Assembly: GCA_018696595.1 (NCBI GenBank)
Contig: JABHQW010000004.1
Location: 1-52,255, forward strand
Reading direction: 5' to 3'
Length of the DNA stretch: 52,255 nt
Source of the DNA: Candidatus Woesearchaeota archaeon
GTDB lineage: Archaea; Nanobdellota; Nanobdellia; Woesearchaeales; GW2011-AR9
The notes under the pieces were generated by a model. The model did no database searches and had not been told where the DNA came from. It worked only from the letters and a program-made list of their open reading frames with translations. Position 1 is the first letter of the stretch, and each line of letters begins with the position of its first letter. Both the position numbers and the translations under genes were made by a program. Shown here one piece after another: positions 14,570 to 23,173 of this stretch.

Positions 14570-15544
14570 TCAGTTCTTTTGTAATAAACTTTCAGGAAAA
14601 TAAGAATACTTGTAAATCTTCAATGCTTTATAGTAAAAATAGGATCTAATCTTTCCAGGGAATAAGGATTTGATTTCATTAATCAATTTGTAAAAATCTT
14701 CTTGAGATTTTAATTCGCAGTCAAACTCGAAATCAGAACCGCCAACCGCAATATCCTGGTAAATCACATTAGGATGTTGAATTATGAATTGATTTAAAGA
14801 GGGGATGATGTTAATATCTTCTAATTCCAAATCAACTTTATAATATTCGTAACCCAATTTCTTTTGATCTATAAGTAACTTGTATGCAACAATAACTTTA
14901 TTTTTTTCTAAATTCCTAAGTTTGTATTTTACTCCAGTTGCAGTCATTTTAAGCTTTTTAGCTAATTCCAAAAGAGTAATTCTTGCATTTTCTGAGATTT
15001 CCTGCAATAATTGTAAATCTTTTTCATCAACAGAATATTCTTGAACACTTCCTGTAGACAAAACAGAATCACTATACTTCTTTTTTTCAACCAAATAATT
15101 CCTGTTGTAATGATGGTATTTAGTAAGTATAGAAAAACCACTATTAATAACATAATGACGATACTTTTTCAAAAAATTTTCATAAACTTTTTGATAAACA
15201 TTTAAATCTTTAACTAAAAATCCTAAAGCAAGATCAAATTTACCATCTGTCCGATAAATAGTAAAAACATCTTTCTCTTTTAAAAAATAAGCAACAATTT
15301 CTTCATCCAATTCGGTAGTAGTATTCTTTAACTCTAGATACAATCTTATCGCTTGATAACCTAACTTATTAAAATCAATTAACGCAAAATAACCACTAAT
15401 GATTTTATTTTTTTCTAATTGTTTTATTCGATAATTAACTACGTCCCGGCTTAATTTAGTTTTCTTAGCAATACTATTAATTGATTGTCTGCTATTCTGG
15501 TCAAGTTCGAAGAGGATTTGTAAGTCTTTTTTGTCTAATTTCAC
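14570..15544 (-). CDS. Tandem-module Lrp/AsnC-type transcriptional regulator
   Basis: A 324-residue protein made of two copies of the Lrp plan. Copy one has a helix-turn-helix (residues 1-60, LDKKDLQILFELDQNSRQSI...) and an effector-like part (about 60-150). Copy two has a second helix-turn-helix beginning at about 170 (VDEKDLQLLQEISENARITL) with its own C-terminal part. Single Lrp proteins are about 150 residues, so this is an internal duplication or fusion. The start is a GTG about 28 nt from a TATA box (ATTTATAAAC), which suggests leaderless expression. It is divergent from the racemase gene, a possible target. Amino-acid sensing is family knowledge, not shown here. Confidence 0.85.
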   Translation of the reverse strand: MKLDKKDLQILFELDQNSRQSINSIAKKTKLSRDVVNYRIKQLEKNKIISGYFALIDFNKLGYQAIRLYLELKNTTTELDEEIVAYFLKEKDVFTIYRTDGKFDLALGFLVKDLNVYQKVYENFLKKYRHYVINSGFSILTKYHHYNRNYLVEKKKYSDSVLSTGSVQEYSVDEKDLQLLQEISENARITLLELAKKLKMTATGVKYKLRNLEKNKVIVAYKLLIDQKKLGYEYYKVDLELEDINIIPSLNQFIIQHPNVIYQDIAVGGSDFEFDCELKSQEDFYKLINEIKSLFPGKIRSYFYYKALKIYKYSYFPESLLQKN

Positions 15545-15645
15545 TTTAATTCACACATAAAGCAGATTTTGTTTATAAATTTTATTGTTTTTATGGAAAA
15601 ACAAGTGAAATGTTTTATATTCTTGTTAAGTACTACTATTTAGAA

Positions 15646-16335
15646 ATGAAACAAACGATTGGGATTGTTGGCGGACTTGGAACTGAAACAAGTTGTAAGT
15701 TTTGTTTTAGTGTTAACCATAAAATCAAAAATATTCGTCGTTGCCAACCGCACATTATTATGGATAACGTCCCAATGACAAGAGAATTAGAAAACCTCAT
15801 TATTCAAAATAACGCCTCAGAAGAAGTAGCTAAGTTGTTGCATGATTCTATAAAAAGATTAAACGTTTCCATGGCTGATGTAATTGTTATCCCTTGTAAT
15901 ACAGTCCATGTTTTTATAGACCAGCTAAGAGAACATTCCCGAGTTCCGATTATGAGCATCATTGAAGAAACCTCGAAAGAATGTAAGAAAAAAGAATTTA
16001 AAAAAGTCGGAGTACTTGGTTCTTCATTAACAATTAACTCTGGAATGTACAAAGAAGAATTGAAAAAACACACCATAGAAACAGTGATTCCAGAAGCAGA
16101 CGAACAGGAGTTTATCAGTTCTTGCATTTTGAAAATAATCAATTTGGAACATACCAAAGAAGATAAACAAAGAATGTTAAAGATAGTTGAAAAGATGAAA
16201 AATAAAGGCGCAGAAGCAGTAATCTTGGGCTGTACAGACTTGTTCTTGTTGTTAGCTAAAGAAAATACACCTATACCAAAAATTGATTCCACAGAAGTAT
16301 TTGAAAATGCTTTAGTTAGTAGGATGATTAGTTAG
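15646..16335 (+). CDS. Aspartate/glutamate racemase family protein
   Basis: A 229-residue cofactor-independent racemase-like enzyme. The N-terminal GIVGGLGTE is the family signature. The two catalytic cysteines are in PCNTVH (Cys84) and GCTDLF (about Cys196). A middle VGVLGSSLTINSGMYKEEL matches the conserved GLLAT-type segment. The ATG chosen is 26 nt from a TATA box (TTTTATAT, 15614-15621), giving a leaderless mRNA; the longer frame starts upstream of that. It probably interconverts D/L acidic amino acids. In an archaeon without visible peptidoglycan genes in the window the product's use is unclear. The next gene follows after 10 nt. Confidence 0.85.
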   Translation: MKQTIGIVGGLGTETSCKFCFSVNHKIKNIRRCQPHIIMDNVPMTRELENLIIQNNASEEVAKLLHDSIKRLNVSMADVIVIPCNTVHVFIDQLREHSRVPIMSIIEETSKECKKKEFKKVGVLGSSLTINSGMYKEELKKHTIETVIPEADEQEFISSCILKIINLEHTKEDKQRMLKIVEKMKNKGAEAVILGCTDLFLLLAKENTPIPKIDSTEVFENALVSRMIS

Positions 16336-16345
16336 GTGGCAAAAA

Positions 16346-16921
16346 ATGAATTCTATTTTCAATAATCACTCTAAAGAATATGACCAACACATGGTTGAAA
16401 CCGGCCATTATGCTGCCCAAGATGAAATATTAAAATTAGTTTCACCTTTTGTTAAAAGCCCAGTACTTGATGTTGCTTGTGGTTCTGGTCACATATTAAA
16501 AGAATTATCAAAACATTTTTCTGAGATTAAAGGAAATGATTTATCTAAAACAATGATTCAGTTAGCAAAACAAAATAACCCAGAAATGATTTTTACAAAT
16601 GATGATGCCAAAGAACTGATTTCTTACAATCAAAATTTTAAAACAATCTTTTGTGTTAATACATTATTCTATCTCAACAATAAAAAGAAAGCGATTAAGA
16701 GATGGCAGGATTTACTTGAAAAAGAAGGTAAACTGATTGTTATCGAAGAACATCCTTTTGTTTATCCTAATAACGAATTTCTTAATGGATTAAAATTAAG
16801 TCCTCTTTCACCAAAAGAGATTATTGAATTAATCTCTGACTTAAGATTAGAATTGCTTTATCAAAATAATGTTCATATTAATGAAAAACATAGTTTATTT
16901 GTTTTTATATTTGAAAAATAA
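16346..16921 (+). CDS. Class I SAM-dependent methyltransferase
   Basis: A 191-residue protein with the small class I methyltransferase fold: motif I VLDVACGSGHILKEL at about residue 40, an acidic-strand region with GNDLSKTMIQLAK, NFKTIFCVNTLFYL at motif IV, and LLEKEGKLIVIEEHPF at motif VI. The family with N-terminal SKEYDQHMVETGHY resembles small-molecule or tRNA-modifying methyltransferases, but no specific substrate can be named. It begins 10 nt after the racemase gene with a GGTGG site just upstream, so the two are probably co-transcribed. Confidence 0.8.
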   Translation: MNSIFNNHSKEYDQHMVETGHYAAQDEILKLVSPFVKSPVLDVACGSGHILKELSKHFSEIKGNDLSKTMIQLAKQNNPEMIFTNDDAKELISYNQNFKTIFCVNTLFYLNNKKKAIKRWQDLLEKEGKLIVIEEHPFVYPNNEFLNGLKLSPLSPKEIIELISDLRLELLYQNNVHINEKHSLFVFIFEK

Positions 16922-16932
16922 TCAGAATAACT

Positions 16933-18129
16933 TCACTTCTTCATCCAGTCAACTTCTTCCCTACTCAAATCCAACTCATCAGCCAATAAAGAACCATCAG
17001 AATGTTTAAACATCTCTTGAAAATAAGGAATCTGTTGTAAGGCGACTTTTTTAGAAGTGTGCGTAACCAAAGCCAACTTTTCAGCAATCTCTTTCTTCTT
17101 CGCAAACTTCATATTCGCTTGCCAGATTCTTAACAACCGCATTGTTGGTTGGTAAGAAACAAACATTGGATTCTTTTCAGTTTTTGCAGAAGAGATTCCA
17201 GCAGTAAGCAGATTATAAATGTAAACAATAAATCGCCAATGCTGTTGTTTTCTTATTCTTCCCCTAAACTGGTCTGCTCGAGCCAAATGCCCATATGCTT
17301 GAGACAAAGATTTTGGGCTAAGATATTCTTTAGGCAAATTATTGTCAATCCACAAAAAGATTTCATCCATTTTTATATCAAGATCATCTAAAGCAGGCAA
17401 AGCATTATCAACAGATGAAGATTTGAAAATTATTCTTAAAGCATTAATTATTGAATCAGTTCTTTTTCGATCAGATAAATTTTTCAAATCATCGAAAACA
17501 AAATTTTTATCAGTTGAACATATCTGTAAATCTATCAAAGCGCCCCTTAAATCACCATCAACTTGTCTGGCCAAAGAATTTATTGCTTTTTCTTCAAACT
17601 CAATATTTTCTTGTTCACAAACCCACATTAATGTATGAGCAATTGTTTTATATTGCAGTTTATGGAATTCAATCATCTGGCAAGCTTTTCTTAATGCTTT
17701 AAATTTGGAATTAGAAGGATCATTTGCCGTTAAGATTACGGGAAAGGTTGATTTTTCAATTGCTTTTGTTAATGCTTGAATACAACCACGATCTTTAACT
17801 CCAGAGATGTTATCAATCTCATCAATAAGAATTAATTTCGGTTTAAAGAATAAAGATTGCTGACCAATTGCAGAATTAAGGAAAGAATCCATGTTAGCTT
17901 TATTTCTTAAATCAGAAGAATTGATTTCAAGTAAATCAAAATCCAACTGTTTCGCCAAAGCATAAACCGAAGAAGTTTTTCCGTTTCCTATTGGACCATA
18001 TATTAAAGCAGCTTTCTGTCTCTTTTGTTTATAATTTTCTATAAAATCCTTTAATTCAGATACTGCTTTCTGTTGTCCAAATACTTGTTCTTCGCTTTCA
18101 GGAGCATATTTAGATGTGAATAGAGTCAT
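16933..18129 (-). CDS. rfcL: Replication factor C large subunit
   Basis: A 398-residue AAA+ clamp-loader subunit that with RFC small subunits opens PCNA onto DNA. It has Walker A GPIGNGKT (residues 45-52), Walker B LILIDEIDNISG, and sensor-1 VILTANDPSN, with the arginine-finger SRC motif absent as in other large subunits. The C-terminal collar is helical. It lacks the long charged C-tail and PIP box seen in some archaeal RfcL; the protein ends in DWMKK. It stands alone and converges with the methyltransferase gene. The start has no strong ribosome-binding site and a TATA-like region lies between this gene and guaB. Confidence 0.9.
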   Translation of the reverse strand: MTLFTSKYAPESEEQVFGQQKAVSELKDFIENYKQKRQKAALIYGPIGNGKTSSVYALAKQLDFDLLEINSSDLRNKANMDSFLNSAIGQQSLFFKPKLILIDEIDNISGVKDRGCIQALTKAIEKSTFPVILTANDPSNSKFKALRKACQMIEFHKLQYKTIAHTLMWVCEQENIEFEEKAINSLARQVDGDLRGALIDLQICSTDKNFVFDDLKNLSDRKRTDSIINALRIIFKSSSVDNALPALDDLDIKMDEIFLWIDNNLPKEYLSPKSLSQAYGHLARADQFRGRIRKQQHWRFIVYIYNLLTAGISSAKTEKNPMFVSYQPTMRLLRIWQANMKFAKKKEIAEKLALVTHTSKKVALQQIPYFQEMFKHSDGSLLADELDLSREEVDWMKK

Positions 18130-18220
18130 AGAATGTTGGGAGCAGAGGTTGTATTTATTGTTTTTGTTTTATTTGGCTATGTCCTGGACAATAGTGTTTT
18201 ATTTAACCCCTCTACCCTAG

Positions 18221-18233
18221 AAATATATATAAA
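18221..18233 (+). promoter_or_regulatory. TATA box of the IMPDH-family gene
   Basis: AAATATATATAAA ends about 30 nt before the ATG at 18264. Initiation near 18255 leaves a short leader with GGGTGAT just before the start codon. Confidence 0.5.
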
Positions 18234-18263
18234 GCAAAACAAAAAACTAATTCGCTGGGTGAT

Positions 18264-19685
18264 ATGATGAAAAAAGGCTTAACATATTCTAACGTTTTAC
18301 TTGTACCTAAAAAAACCCCACTGAGTTCTAGAAGCGAAGCATGTGTTAAAACCAAATTCACAAAAAATATTGAATTAAACGTTCCTTTAGTAAGTGCCAA
18401 TATGGTTACTGTTACCGAACATGACATGGCTATCGCTATGGCCAGAAGAGGTGGCCTCGGAGTGATTCATCAATTTGGAACAATTGAAGAACAAGCAGAA
18501 GAAGTTAGAAAAGTAAAAAGGAGTACAAGTTATATTATCGAAGATCCAATTTCTATCCAAAGTAACGCCACTATGGAAGACGCTGTAAATCTGATGCAAG
18601 AAAAAAGTGTAACTAGTATTTTAGTCAAAGATCGAGATCAATTAGTAGGGATTTTTACAAAAAGGGATTACTTGTTTGAAAACGATTTGAGGAAACCAAT
18701 TAATTTAGTTATGACTCCAAAAGAAAGGTTAATCACGGCAGAATATGGAATTGATCTAAATGAAGCTAAAAAAATTCTTCATCAACATAGAATTGAAAAA
18801 CTCCCCCTAATGTCAGACGGAAAAGTTAGAGGCCTAGTAACTACTAAAGATATTAGCCGTTTAGAAAAATGGTCCCAAGCATGCAGAGATAAGAGAGGCA
18901 GATTAAGAGTTGCCGCTGCTATTGGTGTTAGAGATACAATAGAAAGAGCAAGAGTGTTGATTGATGCAGGGGTAGATCTTTTAGTTTTAGATGTAGCACA
19001 TGCCCATTCAGATTTTGTAATTGAAAAATTAAAAGAATTAAAAGCAACTTTCCCAATTGATGTAATGGTGGGAAATATTGGCACCGCAGAAGCCGCTAAA
19101 GATTTAATTGAAGCTGGCGCAGATGGATTAAAAGTAGGAATTGGCCCTTCAAAGGTTTGTAGTACAAGAATTGTTTCTGGAGCAGGCATGCCGCAATTAA
19201 CTGCGGTAATGAATGTTGTTTCTGTTGCTAAACAATATGGAATTCCTGTGACTGCTGATGGTGGCATGAAATATCCAGGAGATGTTTCCAAAGCAATTGC
19301 CGCCGGCGCTTCAAGTATTTATTCTGGAAGTTTCTTCGCTGGAACTGATGAAGCCCCAGGCATGATCATTATGAAAGATGGAAAACGTTATAAGAAATAT
19401 CATGGCAGTGCATCTTATGAAAGTAATCACGCTAGACAAGAAACCCAACATAAAAAGCAGTTCAAGAAACGGTTAGATTTGTTTGTTGAAGGTGTTTCTA
19501 ATTTAGTGGATTATAAAGGCCCAGTAAGTGAAGTAATTAAGTATTTAGTTAAAGGTTTGAGAAGCGGGATTAGTTATTGCGGTGCAAGAAATATTGCCGA
19601 GATGCATACAAAAGCCGAGTTTATTGAAATTACTTCTGAAAGTTGGCGAGAAAGCACTACAAGAGGAATGAAAGTTTCCGAGTAA
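18264..19685 (+). CDS. IMP dehydrogenase / GMP reductase family protein with CBS domains
   Basis: A 473-residue (beta/alpha)8 purine nucleotide enzyme. LTYSNVLLVPKK and PLVSANMVTVTEHDMAIAMARRGG match the N-terminal barrel. Two CBS motifs lie at about 95-200. The barrel resumes with DVAHAHS, MVGNIGTAEAAKDL and the catalytic loop GIGPSKVCSTR (Cys299), where most members have GPGS before the cysteine. Later come TADGGMKYPGDVSKAIAAGA, YHGSASYES and FVEGVS...YKGPV. The ANM instead of AAM, VIHQFG instead of IHKNM, and the FVEGVS tail resemble GuaB1-type GMP reductases more than classical IMP dehydrogenase. The direction, IMP to XMP or GMP to IMP, cannot be settled by eye. Confidence 0.85.
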   Translation: MMKKGLTYSNVLLVPKKTPLSSRSEACVKTKFTKNIELNVPLVSANMVTVTEHDMAIAMARRGGLGVIHQFGTIEEQAEEVRKVKRSTSYIIEDPISIQSNATMEDAVNLMQEKSVTSILVKDRDQLVGIFTKRDYLFENDLRKPINLVMTPKERLITAEYGIDLNEAKKILHQHRIEKLPLMSDGKVRGLVTTKDISRLEKWSQACRDKRGRLRVAAAIGVRDTIERARVLIDAGVDLLVLDVAHAHSDFVIEKLKELKATFPIDVMVGNIGTAEAAKDLIEAGADGLKVGIGPSKVCSTRIVSGAGMPQLTAVMNVVSVAKQYGIPVTADGGMKYPGDVSKAIAAGASSIYSGSFFAGTDEAPGMIIMKDGKRYKKYHGSASYESNHARQETQHKKQFKKRLDLFVEGVSNLVDYKGPVSEVIKYLVKGLRSGISYCGARNIAEMHTKAEFIEITSESWRESTTRGMKVSE

Positions 19686-19690
19686 ATGAC

Positions 19691-19821
19691 TTTTGAGAGC
19701 AGCGCCAAGATTATGAGCGTTTTATCAGAGAAAATATTAGTCTGCGGTGGGGGGTGCCCCATCCAGGGAGGACCGCAATCATAAAAACCATAGAAGAAGC
19801 GAACTGGCTTTGCTCTCAAAA
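19691..19821. ncRNA. Structured intergenic element B, candidate RNA
   Basis: A 131-nt element closed by TTTTGAGAGCA (19691-19701) with TGCTCTCAAAA (19811-19821), 11 bp without mismatch. Nested pairings are GCCA/TGGC (19704-19707, 19805-19808), TTATGA/TCATAA (19711-19716, 19779-19784) and TGCGGT/ACCGCA (19743-19748, 19772-19777), enclosing a GC-rich tip. It starts six bases after the guaB-type stop codon and ends before the valS TATA box. Its ends match element A near glyS. GC content is well above the surroundings, as in structural RNAs of AT-rich archaea. Confidence 0.5.
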
Positions 19822-19833
19822 TATACAATTAAG

Positions 19834-19844
19834 TTTTTAAATAA
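19834..19844 (+). promoter_or_regulatory. valS TATA box
   Basis: TTTTTAAATAA lies 22 nt before the valS ATG; with no ribosome-binding site present, the mRNA should be leaderless. It is downstream of element B, so B is not part of the valS message from this promoter. Confidence 0.55.
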
Positions 19845-19865
19845 CCTCATTCTCATAAACCTAAA

Positions 19866-22316
19866 ATGGAATTACCTAAACGATATGATCCAAAAGAAGC
19901 CGAACCAAGGCTACAGCAGTTCTGGGAAGAGAATAAAACTTACGCGTTCAACGCAGAAGATACAGAAAGAAAAATATTCTCAATTGATACCCCGCCACCA
20001 ACAGTTTCCGGGAAAATGCATATGGGTCACGCATTTAGTAATTCTCAACAAGATTTTATTGCCAGATACAAAAGAATGCAAAACTTTAACGTCCTACAAC
20101 CATTAGGAACAGATGATAATGGTTTACCTACCATGCTTCTAATTCAGAAATTGAAAAAAGTTCGTGCCAACATGATGGACAGAAAAGAGTTCAGAAAATT
20201 AGTATTAGATGTTCTTGAAAATGAACTTAAACCGAGTTATATTAATGATTGGAAAAAACTAGGTATCAGTTGTGATTATAATGTTAAGTATTCAACAATT
20301 GACCCTCACGCTCAAAAAATTTCACAAAAATCTTTCATCGATTTGTATAAAGCAGGCCGAGAATACAGAACAAAAGCACCAGCCATGCATTGTCCAAAAT
20401 GTCAAACTGCAATTTCTCAAGTTGAATGTGAAGATTTAGAAGTTTCTTCTCATTTTAATGATATCATTTTCAAAGCAGAGGGTGAAGATTTAACTGTTGC
20501 CACAACAAGACCAGAATTATTACCTGCTTGTGTTGCTGTATTTTACCACCCTGAAGATAAACGTTACCAACATTTGAAAGGTAAGAAAGCCAAAGTCCCG
20601 TTATTTGATTTAGAAGTTCCAATTATGGAAGATGAACGTGCAGACCCAGAAAAAGGAACGGGATTAGTAATGTGTTGTACTTTTGGCGACCAAACAGACA
20701 TGGAATGGCAAAAAGCTCATCAGTTACCAATTAGGGAAGCTATTGGTAAAGATGGGAAAATGACAGAACTTGCTGATAAATATCAAGATTTGAAAATTTT
20801 AGATGCGCGTAAAGAAATTATTGAAGATTTGAAAAGTAATAATTTGTTAACTAAACAAGAACCAATTACTCATGCGGTAAATGTTCACGAGAGATGTGGA
20901 ACACCGATTGAGTTCATTAATTCCAAACAATGGTTCATCAAATATTTAGATTTAAAAGAAGATATGGCTAAATGGGGAGAAGAGTTTACTTGGTATCCTA
21001 AACATATGAAAAACCGTTATGATAATTGGGTTAAAGGTTTAGCCTGGGATTGGTGTATTTCAAGACAAATACCTTACGGAATTCCCTTTCCAGTATGGTA
21101 TTGTCAAGATTGTGATGAAACAATTCTCGCTAGGGAAGAAGATTTGCCTGTTGACCCGTTAGAAGATAAAGCCCCAGTTGATGCTTGTCCAAAATGTGGT
21201 AGTAAGGAAATAATTCCAGAAACAGATATTATTAACACTTGGGCAACATCCTCATTAACACCAACAATCGTCAAAGAATTGTTTAAAGGCAAACCAGTTT
21301 ATGAACAATTAGTTAATAATCCTGAAGATATGCGACCACAAGCGCACGATATTATTTCATTTTGGTTATTTAATACAGTTGTAAAAAGCCAGTTACATTT
21401 TAAGATGGCACCTTGGAAAAATGCTTTTATTTCTGGTTGGATGTTAGATCCGAAAGGGAAGAAAATGTCTAAGTCTAAAGGTAATGTTATTGAACCGAGA
21501 GCTATGATTGAAAAATATTCAGCGGACGCTCTTAGATTTATGTCTGCTGGTTGTAAATTAGGAGACGACTTCCCATTCCAAGAAAAAGATTTGCTTACAG
21601 GTAATAAGTTTGTTAACAAGATCTGGAATGCCTCTAAGTTTGGGATTATGCATTTAGAGGATTATCAACCTTATGGGAAAGTTGAGAAGTTAGAAGTTTT
21701 TGATAAATGGTTATTAAGTAAATTGCATAAAGTTATTAAAATAAGTGCCGAAAGTTTTGACAAGTTTGAATATAGTAAAAGTAAATCTGAGGTTGAGAAA
21801 TTTTTCTGGCAAATATTCTGTGACCAATATTTAGAGATTGTTAAAGACAGATTATATAATCCTGATGTTCGAGGATCTTTAGAAAGAACAAGTGGCCAGT
21901 TAGGAGTTTTTGAAGCAATCAATTCGGTTTTGAAAATGATGAGCCCAATCACCCCACATATTACTGAAGAAATTTACCGATTATATTTTGCTGAGAAAGA
22001 AAATGAAAAAAGCGTTCATACTTCCACTTGGCCCAAGTTTGATTCTTCATTAATTGATGAACAAGCAGAGTTAGCTGGTGATTTAGGAGTAGACATTATT
22101 AACGCTGTACGTAAATATAAATCTGAGAAACAAATGTCGTTAAAAGAAGAGTTAGCAGGATTGGTTTTAGTTAGTTCTGAAGAGAACTTTGAAGAGATGA
22201 TAAATTCAATTTCTGAAGATCTAAAAGCAGTACTTAAGGTCAAAGAAATTAAGTTTTCTGGCGAAACTTCGTTGGAAAGTGAGAAATTTGCTGTAAAAGT
22301 AGGAATTTCAGCTTAA
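19866..22316 (+). CDS. valS: Valyl-tRNA synthetase
   Basis: An 816-residue class I synthetase that attaches valine to tRNA-Val, including presumably the intron-containing tRNA at 8225. The archaeal signature PPPTVSGKMHMGHAF holds the HIGH-type motif. KKMSKSKGNVIEP is the KMSKS loop. Zinc-type cysteine pairs appear in CPKCQTAISQVECED and CQDCDE...CPKCGS. The editing domain has TTRPELLPACVAV, and INSKQWFIKYL and WDWCISRQIPYGIPFPVWYC are characteristic. The C-terminal anticodon domain ends in VKVGISA. It has the length typical of archaeal ValRS and lacks the bacterial C-terminal coiled coil. Confidence 0.95.
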   Translation: MELPKRYDPKEAEPRLQQFWEENKTYAFNAEDTERKIFSIDTPPPTVSGKMHMGHAFSNSQQDFIARYKRMQNFNVLQPLGTDDNGLPTMLLIQKLKKVRANMMDRKEFRKLVLDVLENELKPSYINDWKKLGISCDYNVKYSTIDPHAQKISQKSFIDLYKAGREYRTKAPAMHCPKCQTAISQVECEDLEVSSHFNDIIFKAEGEDLTVATTRPELLPACVAVFYHPEDKRYQHLKGKKAKVPLFDLEVPIMEDERADPEKGTGLVMCCTFGDQTDMEWQKAHQLPIREAIGKDGKMTELADKYQDLKILDARKEIIEDLKSNNLLTKQEPITHAVNVHERCGTPIEFINSKQWFIKYLDLKEDMAKWGEEFTWYPKHMKNRYDNWVKGLAWDWCISRQIPYGIPFPVWYCQDCDETILAREEDLPVDPLEDKAPVDACPKCGSKEIIPETDIINTWATSSLTPTIVKELFKGKPVYEQLVNNPEDMRPQAHDIISFWLFNTVVKSQLHFKMAPWKNAFISGWMLDPKGKKMSKSKGNVIEPRAMIEKYSADALRFMSAGCKLGDDFPFQEKDLLTGNKFVNKIWNASKFGIMHLEDYQPYGKVEKLEVFDKWLLSKLHKVIKISAESFDKFEYSKSKSEVEKFFWQIFCDQYLEIVKDRLYNPDVRGSLERTSGQLGVFEAINSVLKMMSPITPHITEEIYRLYFAEKENEKSVHTSTWPKFDSSLIDEQAELAGDLGVDIINAVRKYKSEKQMSLKEELAGLVLVSSEENFEEMINSISEDLKAVLKVKEIKFSGETSLESEKFAVKVGISA

Positions 22317-22418
22317 AATAGCGAAAGGTTTTTAACTAACAATAAAATAATAAGCTTAAGAGGGGCGTAGAGAATTAACGTTCTAACTATTAATAACAAA
22401 CAGTGAGGTGTTTAAAAA

Positions 22419-22577
22419 ATGGAAGCATATTGTGTTAAATGTAAAGCAAAACAAGAGATGAAAGATGGTAAAGAAGTTGCTATGAAAGGAAAAGGCGGCA
22501 CTCAAAGAAGAGCTATGAAAGGCGTTTGTCCTAAGTGTTCAACAACCATGTTCAGAATTTTACCTAAAAAAGATTAA
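22419..22577 (+). CDS. 52-residue zinc-ribbon protein (DUF5679-like)
   Basis: A short gene with a clear GTGAGGTG ribosome-binding site 8 nt before its ATG. The protein begins with AYCVKCKAKQEM and ends with GVCPKCSTTMFRIL, a CxxC...CxxC zinc ribbon with a basic, Gly-rich centre (MKGKGGTQRRAMKG). The pattern matches the small DUF5679 family, related to C-terminal ribbons of topoisomerases, and a nucleic-acid role is likely. A TATA-like stretch lies in the region after valS, with an approximately 60-nt leader. Confidence 0.8.
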   Translation: MEAYCVKCKAKQEMKDGKEVAMKGKGGTQRRAMKGVCPKCSTTMFRILPKKD

Positions 22578-22603
22578 TTTCTTTCTTTTTTTCTCTTTTT
22601 ATT

Positions 22604-23173
22604 ATGATCTCAACTTATCTATTTGATTTGGACGATACTTTAATTGATACTTCTATTTATCGTGAAATTTATTCTGAAGTTCTTTCTAAGATTAAAGAGA
22701 AAACTGATGTTGACATTGATTCTTTAGGTTTGAAGAAGAATAAATATGGCAATTATGATTCTGGTGAACTTTGTCGTTCGTTAGGGTTGCTTGATTTATA
22801 TTATTCAGTTTTAGAATCGCAGATTGAAGTAAAAGAAGTTTTGCATGATTCTGTTTTAGAATTATTTTCTTTGTTAAGAAAAAAAGGAAAGAAGATTGGC
22901 ATTGTTTCTAATTCTATGTTAAGAACAATTAAAGCTTATGTTGATAAGTATGGATTAGAAGTTGATTTTATTTTTAGTTCTGATTTGACTGGTTGTAATA
23001 AAGATTCTCCTGAGTATTGGAAGAAACTAATTGCTGCTGAGAAACTTGAACCTTCTTCATGTTTAGTTATCGGTGATGATAATGAGGAAGATGTAGAAGT
23101 TCCTGGTAAGTTGGGTTTTCAGACTTTCTATTTGGATAGTGTGGGAAAGTTGGGAGAAATATTAGTGCTCTAA
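22604..23173 (+). CDS. HAD-superfamily hydrolase
   Basis: A 189-residue phosphatase-like protein. Motif I is FDLDDTLID (Asp8, Asp10), motif II IGIVSNS, the lysine motif lies near NKDSPEYWKKL, and motif IV is VIGDDNEEDVEVPGKLGF. A helical cap of about 60 residues follows motif I (subtype I). The fold hydrolyses phosphate esters; phosphoglycolate, nucleotide or sugar phosphate substrates are all possible. It begins 26 nt after the zinc-ribbon gene without a ribosome-binding site and overlaps the end of the convergent AbrB-PhoU gene by 12 nt. Confidence 0.85.
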   Translation: MISTYLFDLDDTLIDTSIYREIYSEVLSKIKEKTDVDIDSLGLKKNKYGNYDSGELCRSLGLLDLYYSVLESQIEVKEVLHDSVLELFSLLRKKGKKIGIVSNSMLRTIKAYVDKYGLEVDFIFSSDLTGCNKDSPEYWKKLIAAEKLEPSSCLVIGDDNEEDVEVPGKLGFQTFYLDSVGKLGEILVL

